Below are positions 6,233 through 12,927 of a DNA stretch of 22,492 nucleotides, in pieces (within the stretch, counting starts at the first letter, position 1; each line of letters begins with the position of its first letter). A program made the position numbers and the translations under genes. The DNA is taken from positions 1 through 22,492 of IMG/VR virus record IMGVR_UViG_3300018080_000625; one strand, written 5' to 3'. The notes below the pieces were generated by a model. It had not been told where the DNA came from. It ran no database searches and worked only from the letters and a program-made list of their open reading frames with translations. The stretch comes from a virus.

Positions 6233-6745
6233 ATCAATGATCTCGCCCATCAGATGCACGCTCGCGAGCGAACCAGCCGTGCCCGTCGAATCCGCCGAAG
6301 TCACCTTCACGAAGACGGTGGAATTGGCAGGTATCGCAGGTTTGGCCACTGCACTCAGATCGATAATGAGCATTTCATTGATGGTGACAGCCCCTGTCAA
6401 TGCCGTCGCCGCCAAGATCTCCGTACCACCAGTCGTGATGCCGATGGTGATCTGTGCATCTCCTGCGATGGTACCACCCACGCCCGTTATCTGGACGACA
6501 GCCGTCACGGGAGCCCATTGGTGGAGAGCATCCCCGCCCAGGGCCACACTTTGCTCGTCGTTAAGCGTGACAATGTCGAGGGCCGTCACAGTCTTACGAA
6601 GTTTGTCGCCTAAGTTGTTGAGCACAGCCGCCACGGACTCTCCTTCCGAATTCGAATCATTCGAAATTTGAGAAGCCTGCGGGATTGCACCAGCGTTTCG
6701 AATACTGTCGGCCGACGGTGCGTCTGCTGCATTTCTTCTAGTCAT
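6221..6745 (-). CDS. Beta-rich putative virion protein (174 aa)
   Basis: A 174-residue protein starting MTRRNAADAPSADSIRN, without the capsid tag. After a polar N-terminus and a short helix (VAAVLNNLGDKLRKTVT) it becomes beta-rich, Thr/Ala/Ile/Gly-dominated (AVVQITGVGGTIAGDAQ, TGAVTINEMLIIDLSAV), the composition typical of phage decoration or fibre-like domains. AAGGAG lies at good spacing. It follows the endolysin gene and is followed by two hairpins. I do not recognise a named family; a structural virion role is inferred from composition and context. Confidence 0.6.
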   Translation of the reverse strand: MTRRNAADAPSADSIRNAGAIPQASQISNDSNSEGESVAAVLNNLGDKLRKTVTALDIVTLNDEQSVALGGDALHQWAPVTAVVQITGVGGTIAGDAQITIGITTGGTEILAATALTGAVTINEMLIIDLSAVAKPAIPANSTVFVKVTSADSTGTAGSLASVHLMGEIIDTAS

Positions 6746-6789
6746 TTCTCTCTCTCCTTTTTTGGCCGCCTCAGCGACACATGTTGATT

Positions 6790-7827
6790 CTATCCTTTGC
6801 GGACCAGTAGATCTTCAAGTATGTACCGCCCGTCCGCGTGCGATGCAAAATCACGATGCGCGACAACGCCTGGCCCAGGGCGACCCCTTGGCTTCATCGT
6901 CAGCCCATCAATTTTTCGTTTCTTTTTGTTCAGCCCCTTGGTAGGGAAGCGATAAGGAACACTCGTAAGTTCACACAACCACGGCACCAACAACCGAATC
7001 GCCGCCATCTGTGGCGGAGTCGGCGTAACGTAACGCTTGGGAACCGCCTTCAAACCCCTGCGCTTAAGAAGGGACTGTATGCCCTTGTTGATACCCTTCC
7101 TCGTCTTCAGAGCGGGTACCCACGTCCACCACAGCCGCTTCAGGGTGTTGTACCAGATCGCCTTGTCGTTCACGAATATCGGATTGTACGGATTCACTAT
7201 CTCAATACCAAAGCTCGTATCATTAAGCTGGTTCGCATGGACCATCCGATCGCGTACAAGATCGCCATGGCAAGAAAGATGACCCGACGGCGCCAGAATA
7301 AGCTGCACTCCATATCCTTTTTTCTTGAGAGTGTTCTTGCATCCCTGGGCCGTATTACCACAAGTCTCATGCAGCACAAAATGGATCAATTCACCAACGC
7401 GCTCACCATGCTTGAAATGGGGCTCGTCATCCTCCAGGTAATTGCTGGCCGTCATACCAGCCGCCAAAAACTCAGACGGCAACTCAACGCGCTCACCATC
7501 TACGATAATCGCATTTGAAAACTTGGAATCACTCAGCTTCCCATAGGGAGGAGGTGTGGGAGGCTTGGGTAAACTCGGATCCTTCGGAGGGATCGGAACC
7601 TCCACAGACGTATCGCCCTCGGCCTTCATGACCGCACGGAACGTCTTCGGCCCCATCTTTCCATCAACCGTCAGCCGATTTTCCAGCTGAAAATTCGCCG
7701 TCGCCCACGCAAACAAATCTGGCTTCGCCTCAGACCACGGCCACGGCATATCGCCCACATCGTAGAGCTTCCCACACTGCGTAGCGTTGTAGCGTATCGC
7801 TACAGTCAGTTGAATCTTCGTCAGCAT
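6790..7827 (-). CDS. Endolysin: peptidoglycan-binding domain plus N-acetylmuramoyl-L-alanine amidase
   Basis: The predicted lysis enzyme is 345 residues. Residues ~1-70 resemble a PG_binding_1 wall-binding domain (FQLENRLTVDGKMGPKTF). A Pro-rich linker follows (~70-95), then an Amidase_2-type catalytic domain (~140-340) that would cut the MurNAc-L-Ala bond. Likely Zn ligands are His153 in VLHETCG, His324 in VVAHRDF and Asp332 in SHADG; the NDTSFGIEIVNPY strand is also typical. The start is the second of two adjacent ATGs, overlapping the previous stop as ATGA with GGTGGG upstream. No signal peptide is visible, so export would need a holin; a holin-like gene lies about 1.2 kb upstream. Stop is TAG. 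Confidence 0.88.
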   Translation of the reverse strand: MLTKIQLTVAIRYNATQCGKLYDVGDMPWPWSEAKPDLFAWATANFQLENRLTVDGKMGPKTFRAVMKAEGDTSVEVPIPPKDPSLPKPPTPPPYGKLSDSKFSNAIIVDGERVELPSEFLAAGMTASNYLEDDEPHFKHGERVGELIHFVLHETCGNTAQGCKNTLKKKGYGVQLILAPSGHLSCHGDLVRDRMVHANQLNDTSFGIEIVNPYNPIFVNDKAIWYNTLKRLWWTWVPALKTRKGINKGIQSLLKRRGLKAVPKRYVTPTPPQMAAIRLLVPWLCELTSVPYRFPTKGLNKKKRKIDGLTMKPRGRPGPGVVAHRDFASHADGRYILEDLLVRKG

Positions 7828-8315
7828 CATCCCACCATCAAGCCCGCGCGCGATGCTCGATCCCGCACTCGGCTCTTCTTTATTTTTTTGAACATCCGAT
7901 TCATCGATTTCACTCGCGTCGTTCCATCTGCCGTCCACTGGATCGGATCCAACGCCGTCCTCAGCTTTTGCACGTTCGCATGCTCAGGATCATCCACAGC
8001 GTCCTTCAAAATCACCTCCTGGCGATACCAGAACCCAAACGCATGTCGCGTCCACTCGATCGTGAACTTGATATTCTCACCGTTCGCAGGAACCGTCACA
8101 TAAATCCGTATCGTCCCAATGTCACGATGACGACGGTTCAACAGCGAACCCACCAACATCATCGAATACTCCGACGTACCAGTTGGCTTCGGAGATACCA
8201 GCTCTCGCTTAATCCGCCCCATCCGCAGGAGCAGATCACGCACCATCGCCATGCCCGTTTCCGTGGCTACGATTTGAGGAGAAACCTCTGGCGCTTTGGG
8301 AACAGATTCAGCCAC
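7827..8315 (-). CDS. Unknown basic protein upstream of the endolysin (162 aa, start uncertain)
   Basis: The long form starts at a GTG with only a weak ribosome site. An internal start would give MAMVRDLLLRMGRIKREL, which resembles the tag on neighbouring proteins, so the true N-terminus is unclear. The body has beta-like strands (GTIRIYVTVPANGENIKF, TIEWTRHAFGFWYRQEV) and a strongly basic C-terminal region (MFKKIKKSRVRDRASR). No family is recognised. Its TGA overlaps the endolysin ATG, so the two are likely coupled; a virion-associated or lysis-accessory role are both possible. Confidence 0.6.
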   Translation of the reverse strand: MAESVPKAPEVSPQIVATETGMAMVRDLLLRMGRIKRELVSPKPTGTSEYSMMLVGSLLNRRHRDIGTIRIYVTVPANGENIKFTIEWTRHAFGFWYRQEVILKDAVDDPEHANVQKLRTALDPIQWTADGTTRVKSMNRMFKKIKKSRVRDRASRAGLMVG

Positions 8316-8318
8316 TAT

Positions 8319-8744
8319 TTATTTTGCTTTCTCGACCGCCTTCACGATCGCTGCCATCTCTTTCACAACCTTCTTGATAGTGCTTCCGACCTTTTTAACA
8401 TCTCGCACATCACCAACCTTGACCGATTTGCTCGCCAAGGAATCGCGCCCCTTATCTATTTTCATCCCCTTGGATTTCATCACTTTTTGCTGTGCCAGAC
8501 TGAACTTGTCGACATGCGCCACTAGAGCAATCTCAACCTCCTCGGCATCAATCACCAACTCTCCATAAAGAAACCAGTAGCCGTCTGGCGACTCAATCAA
8601 GGTCGAACTCGGCTCGGCATCCTCGGGCTTCCATCCTGAAATCTTGACCCACTTGCGAAGGTCAAAACCATCCTTCTCCAGCTTGTCAGCCTCGGCATTC
8701 GTCATCTCACCAAGTGTCCGCAACCTTTCAATCAACTGCCTCAT
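8319..8744 (-). CDS. Tagged helical/beta protein (141 aa)
   Basis: The start giving MRQLIERLRTLGEMTNAEA is supported by GGAGG four bases upstream and by the tag motif; a longer ORF begins ten codons earlier without a good site. A possible cleavage lies at RTLGE/M. The middle has a beta-like segment (SPDGYWFLYGELVID, AEEVEIALVAHVDKF) and the end is a Lys-rich helix pair (KKVGSTIKKVVKEMAAIVK). The family is unknown. It ends in TAA next to the GTG of the 162-residue gene. Confidence 0.67.
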   Translation of the reverse strand: MRQLIERLRTLGEMTNAEADKLEKDGFDLRKWVKISGWKPEDAEPSSTLIESPDGYWFLYGELVIDAEEVEIALVAHVDKFSLAQQKVMKSKGMKIDKGRDSLASKSVKVGDVRDVKKVGSTIKKVVKEMAAIVKAVEKAK

Positions 8745-8752
8745 GTCGCCTC

Positions 8753-9031
8753 CTACGGAAGATGGATCGTCCACACCTTGCCACCAGACTTATGGTCCAC
8801 ATTCGCATCGGGATGCTTCTTCTGGATCTCATCCGCAAATTTATCAAACTGCTTCTGGCCGTCCATCCCCGCATCCACCTTCGTGGCGATCGTAATGCTC
8901 TTGCCCTTCTTTGTGATCTTGCCGAACTGATCCTTGCCCAGGATCTTGTGGAGGAGCTTGTACACATAGGCAACAGAAATACCGCCACCAAGAACACCCT
9001 CTGTCGTCAGTCTTTCCAGTAGATCTCTCAT
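8753..9031 (-). CDS. Tagged small alpha/beta protein (92 aa)
   Basis: A 92-residue protein starting MRDLLERLTTEGVLGGG, a clear tag match, with AAGGAG nine bases upstream. The mature-looking part contains a hydrophobic helix (ISVAYVYKLLHKILG) and a beta-alpha-beta-like domain (GKSITIATKVDAGMDG, FDKFADEIQKKHPDA, KVWTIHLP). No known family is recognised. Its ATG overlaps the TGA of the holin-like gene. The stop is TAG. Confidence 0.67.
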   Translation of the reverse strand: MRDLLERLTTEGVLGGGISVAYVYKLLHKILGKDQFGKITKKGKSITIATKVDAGMDGQKQFDKFADEIQKKHPDANVDHKSGGKVWTIHLP

Positions 9032-9393
9032 CCGAGCAGCTCCTTCGGCTTATCTTCCTCGTCCTCTTCGGATGTATCATCCCAATTTGGACCGTCGTCA
9101 TCCTCATCATCGTGGATAACCGGCTGCCCATTGCCGTGACGCTGACCAAGAACACCAGTCACCGCCGCCGCAACTTCTGCGCCTTTTTTGATCGACCGCT
9201 CTGCGGCCTTCGCTGCCCCCTGCGCCCCGTGGTCGGCTATGCCTTGGCCCAGGATATAGGTCCCCAGGATACCCAGCACGCTGTAGACCGTCTTCTCGTC
9301 CACAGGATTGCCAAGCAGCGAGTTTACGACCATACCAACCGCCGCCAGCAACGTGACAAGCAGCTTCTTCGACTTCAAACTGTTCAAATCCAT
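9028..9393 (-). CDS. Holin-like small membrane protein (121 aa)
   Basis: This 121-residue protein starts MDLNSLKSKKLLVTLL after a strong GGGAGG site. Two hydrophobic segments are visible, about residues 10-27 (LLVTLLAAVGMVVNSLLG) and 35-52 (TVYSVLGILGTYILGQGI), followed by GIADHGAQGAAKAAERS and a very acidic tail (DDEDDDGPNWDD). Two short membrane helices with a charged C-terminus fit class II-like phage holins, and similar small membrane proteins occur in many tailed phages. The endolysin is three genes downstream, which supports a lysis role without proving it. A virion-bound membrane protein is an alternative. Confidence 0.6.
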   Translation of the reverse strand: MDLNSLKSKKLLVTLLAAVGMVVNSLLGNPVDEKTVYSVLGILGTYILGQGIADHGAQGAAKAAERSIKKGAEVAAAVTGVLGQRHGNGQPVIHDDEDDDGPNWDDTSEEDEEDKPKELLG

Positions 9394-9404
9394 ATCTTCC
9401 TCCC

Positions 9405-9420
9405 GCGAACTGGAGTTCGC
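9405..9420. repeat. Inverted repeat GCGAACT-GG-AGTTCGC
   Basis: A near-perfect palindrome with 7-bp arms and a two-base centre lies between the TAG of the 166-residue gene and the Shine-Dalgarno of the holin-like gene. The same CGAACT-NN-AGTTCG core recurs at 17367-17380, also right after a TAG stop. It could be a protein-binding dyad or an RNA hairpin. Confidence 0.5.
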
Positions 9421-9920
9421 TACTCCATAAAACCAGTTTTGGACCAATCCTTGGCCATTTTCATCAGGGCCTCATGGCCACTCGCACCCTTGAAGGAATC
9501 TTTGAACGCAACCCCCAGAGGTTTGGCAATCCGAGCGACCCAGCGATCCTCGCCCATTTTGATAATGTGGATCACCCCACCCAACAATCCTTTATCCTCC
9601 TCGACACTTTCCCCGCGCGCGCGACGCGTCTCATTGCGCCACGCATCACTGGCCTTCAGGAACGCATCGTAGGCCGCCTGGGTCTCCTTGTTGAAACCCT
9701 TCCCAGTGTACCTCTTGTCCTGGTAGTCCTTGCCGTACTGCTTTCTGAGAGCCTTCTCGAAGCGATCCTCGGCATCCTTAGCCGCGTGGTAGAATTTGAA
9801 ATTGACGGTGCCCTCTTCCACTGGCTCCTCGGATCCGATATTTTCGCCGCCCAAGATGCGCCCAGGATCAACACCCGCATTCCGCACCATCTCCTCAATT
9901 ATCAGATCTTTGCGACTCAT
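9420..9920 (-). CDS. Tagged protein of the EMVxNAGVDP type (166 aa)
   Basis: The start gives MSRKDLIIEEMVRNAGVDP, supported by AAGGG upstream and by homology to the start of the adjacent 130-residue protein, which shares EMV[RQ]NAGVDP and ILG followed by acidic residues. The cargo is helical and charged (KDAEDRFEKALRKQYGKDY, AFLKASDAWRNETRRAR) with a beta-like end (GGVIHIIKMGEDRWVARI). The family is unknown. The N-terminus appears to be a second subtype of the cluster's tag. The stop is TAG, inside a palindrome shared with another locus. Confidence 0.68.
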   Translation of the reverse strand: MSRKDLIIEEMVRNAGVDPGRILGGENIGSEEPVEEGTVNFKFYHAAKDAEDRFEKALRKQYGKDYQDKRYTGKGFNKETQAAYDAFLKASDAWRNETRRARGESVEEDKGLLGGVIHIIKMGEDRWVARIAKPLGVAFKDSFKGASGHEALMKMAKDWSKTGFME

Positions 9921-9921
9921 A

Positions 9922-10314
9922 TCATTTTCCCTTCTTGGCATCCCTATCGTACGCCTTGGCCAGCCACTTAAGACCACCTCCATCACCACCGATTGCTTGA
10001 TCCAACAGCTCGGAGAAGTGATAAATGTCGCCCATAAAATCCAGGGGAGGAATCTTACTCAGATCCTTGATCGCAGCCTCGACGTGCGCCACCGCACTCT
10101 TGGCAAGATCTGCCCGCTTCTTCAGGTTTGCAGGGGTCTTGGGCGCGAGATCCTTCTTGCTGCGTGGCACCTTGTACATGGCCTCTGCCACTGGCTCGAT
10201 AGCCTCCTCGGGATCCCCTTCAATTTCAGCATCATCACCAAGGATCTTCTTGGGGTCTACACCAGCGTTCTGAACCATCTCACTGAGCAACTGTTTTTTC
10301 GTTCTTGTGATCAT
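9922..10314 (-). CDS. Tagged protein of the EMVxNAGVDP type (130 aa)
   Basis: The protein starts MITRTKKQLLSEMVQNAGV, then DPKKILGDD and a very acidic linker (IEGDPEEAIEPVAEA). The rest is a basic helical domain (RSKKDLAPKTPANLKKRA, AKSAVAHVEAAIKDLSK) ending KAYDRDAKKGK. GGGAG precedes the ATG. The first ~25 residues are clearly related to the next gene's product while the cargos differ, consistent with tag-plus-cargo modularity. Its function is unknown. Confidence 0.68.
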   Translation of the reverse strand: MITRTKKQLLSEMVQNAGVDPKKILGDDAEIEGDPEEAIEPVAEAMYKVPRSKKDLAPKTPANLKKRADLAKSAVAHVEAAIKDLSKIPPLDFMGDIYHFSELLDQAIGGDGGGLKWLAKAYDRDAKKGK

Positions 10315-10317
10315 GAT

Positions 10318-10947
10318 TTACTCCCATCCATAGTCGTCTTTGCAGACCTTGAACGCCTTGTCGAATGCCTTCCGAGCCGTCGGAGCAGATCCCCTGTCAG
10401 CGAGCGCCGTCTTGCCACTATCCTGGCGCTCTTTGACGCTGTATTCGTATTTCTCGGGCTGACCATATCCCCCCATGGAAAAGATGCGAATCTCTCCCTG
10501 CGACTTGCGCTTCGCCTCGTCCAGGCCATCGGCGTCCTCGCCAAGTACCTTCTTGGCCGCCGTGGTCAGCGCATCAGACACCGCCGCCATGTACTTCTTG
10601 GCCTGCTCGTCCTCCTTAGTGACGGTGGCGAGCCCCTTGAGGAGCTGCACCATCTTGAAGAACGCGTCCTGGTCTCTGTAGTCAGTGTCGCGCAGAGCCT
10701 TGATCGCACCCTCGGTCTTGGCCTCCTCATCAAGCAGGTTGGACGCCTCGGCCAGAGATGCAGCCGCATCGACAGTGTTGGCATCTGTGGACTCGTCCTG
10801 GGGCTTACCATCGATTGCATCCCCCAGCTCCTCAACCAACCCCTTTCGCATCACATTCGGCACACTAGATACAGAATCCTCCGCGCCATCTTCAACCTGC
10901 CCATCGCCCTCGATCGCATTGCCCAATTTCTCAATCAATTTTCTCAT
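10318..10947 (-). CDS. Protein with two tandem capsid-tag-like segments (209 aa)
   Basis: The product begins MRKLIEKLGNAIEGDGQ and, at residue 33, repeats this as MRKGLVEELGDAIDGKPQ; both copies end in a cleavage-like AIE/G or AID/G. No Shine-Dalgarno precedes the second Met, so this is a tandem duplication rather than an alternative start. Residues ~65-140 form an acidic, Ala-rich helical region (AASLAEASNLLDEEAK, DEQAKKYMAAVSDALTTA). The end has IRIFSMGGYGQPEKYEYSV and a Lys-rich helix. It is the first tagged gene after the tail tube genes, preceded by a small hairpin. AAGGG precedes the ATG. The cargo is unrecognised. Confidence 0.7.
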   Translation of the reverse strand: MRKLIEKLGNAIEGDGQVEDGAEDSVSSVPNVMRKGLVEELGDAIDGKPQDESTDANTVDAAASLAEASNLLDEEAKTEGAIKALRDTDYRDQDAFFKMVQLLKGLATVTKEDEQAKKYMAAVSDALTTAAKKVLGEDADGLDEAKRKSQGEIRIFSMGGYGQPEKYEYSVKERQDSGKTALADRGSAPTARKAFDKAFKVCKDDYGWE

Positions 10948-10985
10948 GATCTTTTCCCTTCAAACATCATCTACTCAGATATGTT

Positions 10986-11001
10986 ACCCGCTATAACGGG
11001 T
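10986..11001 (-). terminator. Small hairpin after the second tube gene
   Basis: ACCCG (10986-10990) and CGGGT (10997-11001) can pair around a six-base AT-rich loop in the gap between the tube paralogue and the first tagged gene. The stem is only five pairs and no U-run follows, so it may be an attenuator, a processing site or chance. Confidence 0.28.
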
Positions 11002-11020
11002 TTGTCAACCAATGGTCTCT

Positions 11021-11560
11021 CTAAAGTGGCGACAAAAGCGTAAATTCCGTCACCGCCCACGGTTGAATCTCCAATTCCGCAATGCTGACCTCGCCGCCCT
11101 TGGCGTCAAAATCAGATCCCGCCTTGTACCGTGTAGGAATACAATCCCACAACAGCCAGGCTTTTCCAGGCAAAAACGCAGCTGACTCCCAGGCTGCAAT
11201 ACCAATCTCGTCGTCCGTGTGACCAATATTCGTGAAATGAAGAAGCAGCAGGTTGCGATTCGTCATGTCGAACCCACGGATCGCACGCATCATCCACTGC
11301 CACATCGTGTCATCGTATCCAAGAACTCCACGCGTCAAAGTGATCGGCGCCACGCCGCCACCCGAGTACGCACTGCGCTTGTACATCGAGTTAAGCTGCT
11401 TGATCTCGTCTACTTCAGCTGTGTATTCAGGCGTAGTTATTGACTGAAACCCCAGAATGGGAGCGCCCAATACAAGAAAGGGAAACGTCGCACTTGGCAC
11501 CACATCCAGAAGCCAAAAGCGATGGTTCTGCATGAAATCTGCAATGCGCGACCGTGCCAT
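11021..11560 (-). CDS. Second T4 gp19-like tail tube paralogue (179 aa)
   Basis: A 179-residue protein related to the adjacent tube protein. It shares an MARSRIADFMQNHRFWLLD start (compare MSRAAVDDLMQGFRFHV), a GFQSITTPEYTAEVDEI strand (compare GFQSVSIPELTVEAVEY), an LTRGVLGYDDTMWQWM segment (compare LMRGVAKSDTTFYDWV), a CIPTRYKAGSDFDAKGGEV segment and a final beta strand. These fit the gp19/tube fold. It may be a minor tube, tube-initiator or baseplate-tube protein as T4 gp54 is to gp19, but which paralogue is the major tube cannot be read from sequence. GGGAGGAG lies upstream of the ATG. Confidence 0.72.
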   Translation of the reverse strand: MARSRIADFMQNHRFWLLDVVPSATFPFLVLGAPILGFQSITTPEYTAEVDEIKQLNSMYKRSAYSGGGVAPITLTRGVLGYDDTMWQWMMRAIRGFDMTNRNLLLLHFTNIGHTDDEIGIAAWESAAFLPGKAWLLWDCIPTRYKAGSDFDAKGGEVSIAELEIQPWAVTEFTLLSPL

Positions 11561-11580
11561 TCAACGCTCTCCTCCCTTGG

Positions 11581-12111
11581 CTACGCAGGCTTCGGGAATA
11601 CGTCAAATGACTCCAGGGAGAAATCGACCTCAGCCAGGGAAACCTCCCCCGACATCGAATCAAAATCACCAGCAGGCTTGGCACGCGTAGGAACACAGTT
11701 CTTGCATTCAATGCGACGGAAATCGTCTCCCGCCTCGGCCTGCGTGGCCGATGCCATTTCAGTCCGCTGATAATGATAGATCGTGACATCGCAACGGTAC
11801 TCGTCCCCGTCGACCGAGTCGCGGACCCAATCATAAAACGTGGTGTCCGATTTCGCTACACCGCGCATCAGAGTGCCGTCAGAGACGGTGGGTGGCCCTG
11901 GATACTTCTGCGTCCACTGAAAAGTACCCTCGCGGTACTCAACAGCTTCGACAGTTAGCTCAGGGATCGACACACTCTGAAACCCAGCCTCCCCAGCTCC
12001 ATCAAACTCACCTGGACGATTAAATACCAGGGGAGTTGCCCCATCGGATTTGGTAGCTGTTACATGGAACCGAAATCCCTGCATCAGATCATCGACTGCT
12101 GCTCGTGACAT
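11581..12111 (-). CDS. T4 gp19-like tail tube protein (176 aa)
   Basis: The predicted inner tube of the contractile tail. Family features in order: MSRAAVDDLMQGFRFHVTA start, GFQSVSIPELTVEAVEYREG, a proline-containing loop, GTLMRGVAKSDTTFYDWV (the conserved LKRG.....W segment) and CVPTRAKAGD-like strand before SGEVSLAEVDFSLESFDV at the end. I start 19 codons inside the longest ORF, where AAGGAG precedes the ATG; this also aligns its N-terminus with the paralogue. The order sheath, beta-rich protein, tube, tube is consistent with a myovirus tail operon. Stop is TAG. Confidence 0.85.
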   Translation of the reverse strand: MSRAAVDDLMQGFRFHVTATKSDGATPLVFNRPGEFDGAGEAGFQSVSIPELTVEAVEYREGTFQWTQKYPGPPTVSDGTLMRGVAKSDTTFYDWVRDSVDGDEYRCDVTIYHYQRTEMASATQAEAGDDFRRIECKNCVPTRAKPAGDFDSMSGEVSLAEVDFSLESFDVFPKPA

Positions 12112-12121
12112 TTTCTTCTCC

Positions 12122-12895
12122 TTAAACCGGCGACCGCTCCATGGTCGGCGGCAGATTTTCTTCGCCAATTATTCCAGTCTGACTCGGTACCGTCTGACCC
12201 CACCCATTGCCAATAACGAGACCGACCCGGCCAATAAGATCGTAGTCATACGTCGCCAGAGCATTCACCGCGCTGAAACTCCCAGGAGTATTGAGAGTAA
12301 TTACAACTGCACCAGTGAGGTAATCAATCGTTCCAGACCCCCCGCCACCGCCTGCCCCAACAAGAATGCCATCCGACGCTGGATCCGTGAAAACAACACT
12401 GCCCGCAGTAATCGAAACAGAGCCAGGATCCACACGACCGTTTACCAATTGAAGATTGTAAGTGGCCGTTATACCATCTCCAGTCACTCCCGTATCTTCT
12501 GCTGCCACCGATACCTCAGCATCGACATTTTGGTCAGTTTTTACTCTCACCTTAAATGAGGGTGGGACCAGGAAGCCATGATTCGTCTGCACATACGAAC
12601 CACTCGTAGAGCCAGTCTCCGTGTGAATCAGATATTCAACATCGTCATCATCAACAAGATAAATTGACACATCGGGAGCTGTTGAGCAATCAAAATACCA
12701 CCAGACCTGTTCTACTCGCATCCCCTCCAGCTCAGGCGCGGCCCATTCACCAGCCGCCGATCCGCCGATCCACTTCTGGATACGACCACGGTACAACGTC
12801 TCCTCTGAAGGAGTGCCATCTGGGGGCAATCCCAGAAATTTATTGCCAGAGTAGATCTCCTGAATAGAAATATTCGGATTGACCCCTGTAGTCAT
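12122..12895 (-). CDS. Beta-rich tail protein sharing a module with the sheath insertion (257 aa)
   Basis: It starts MTTGVNPNISIQEIYSGNK after GGGGAG; the longest ORF begins one codon earlier at a TTG. Residues ~1-125 are unrecognised, with MRVEQVWWYFDCSTAPDV and an acidic patch. Residues ~155-225 contain DPGSVSITAGSVVFTDPASD, GILVGAGGGGGSGTIDYLTG and VVITLNTPGSFSAVNALATY. This is the same PGS-x(n)-G-x-IDYxTG-x-[VI]-x-[LI] pattern seen in the sheath. Such modules are common in baseplate and tail proteins of large phages. Position between sheath and tube suggests a tail or sheath-associated structural protein. Confidence 0.65.
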   Translation of the reverse strand: MTTGVNPNISIQEIYSGNKFLGLPPDGTPSEETLYRGRIQKWIGGSAAGEWAAPELEGMRVEQVWWYFDCSTAPDVSIYLVDDDDVEYLIHTETGSTSGSYVQTNHGFLVPPSFKVRVKTDQNVDAEVSVAAEDTGVTGDGITATYNLQLVNGRVDPGSVSITAGSVVFTDPASDGILVGAGGGGGSGTIDYLTGAVVITLNTPGSFSAVNALATYDYDLIGRVGLVIGNGWGQTVPSQTGIIGEENLPPTMERSPV

Positions 12896-12912
12896 CAAAC
12901 TCCCCTATCTAT

Positions 12913-12927
12913 GCGTTATGACAACGC
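12913..12927 (-). promoter_or_regulatory. Small hairpin over the sheath stop codon
   Basis: GCGTT (12913-12917) and AACGC (12923-12927) can pair around a five-base loop. It covers the TAA of the sheath gene and ends just before the Shine-Dalgarno of the next gene. It might tune translation or mRNA decay between sheath and the downstream gene; only five pairs, so weak. Confidence 0.25.

Noticed and set aside
8315-8325. AATAAATA on the minus strand resembling a T4 late promoter (TATAAATA)
   Set aside because: It is a single imperfect match inside tightly packed coding sequence with no second copy upstream of other late genes that I noticed.
9796-11043. 415-codon open frame on the plus strand
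   Set aside because: It overlaps three well-supported minus-strand genes with Shine-Dalgarno sites and conserved starts; its composition is that of a shadow frame.
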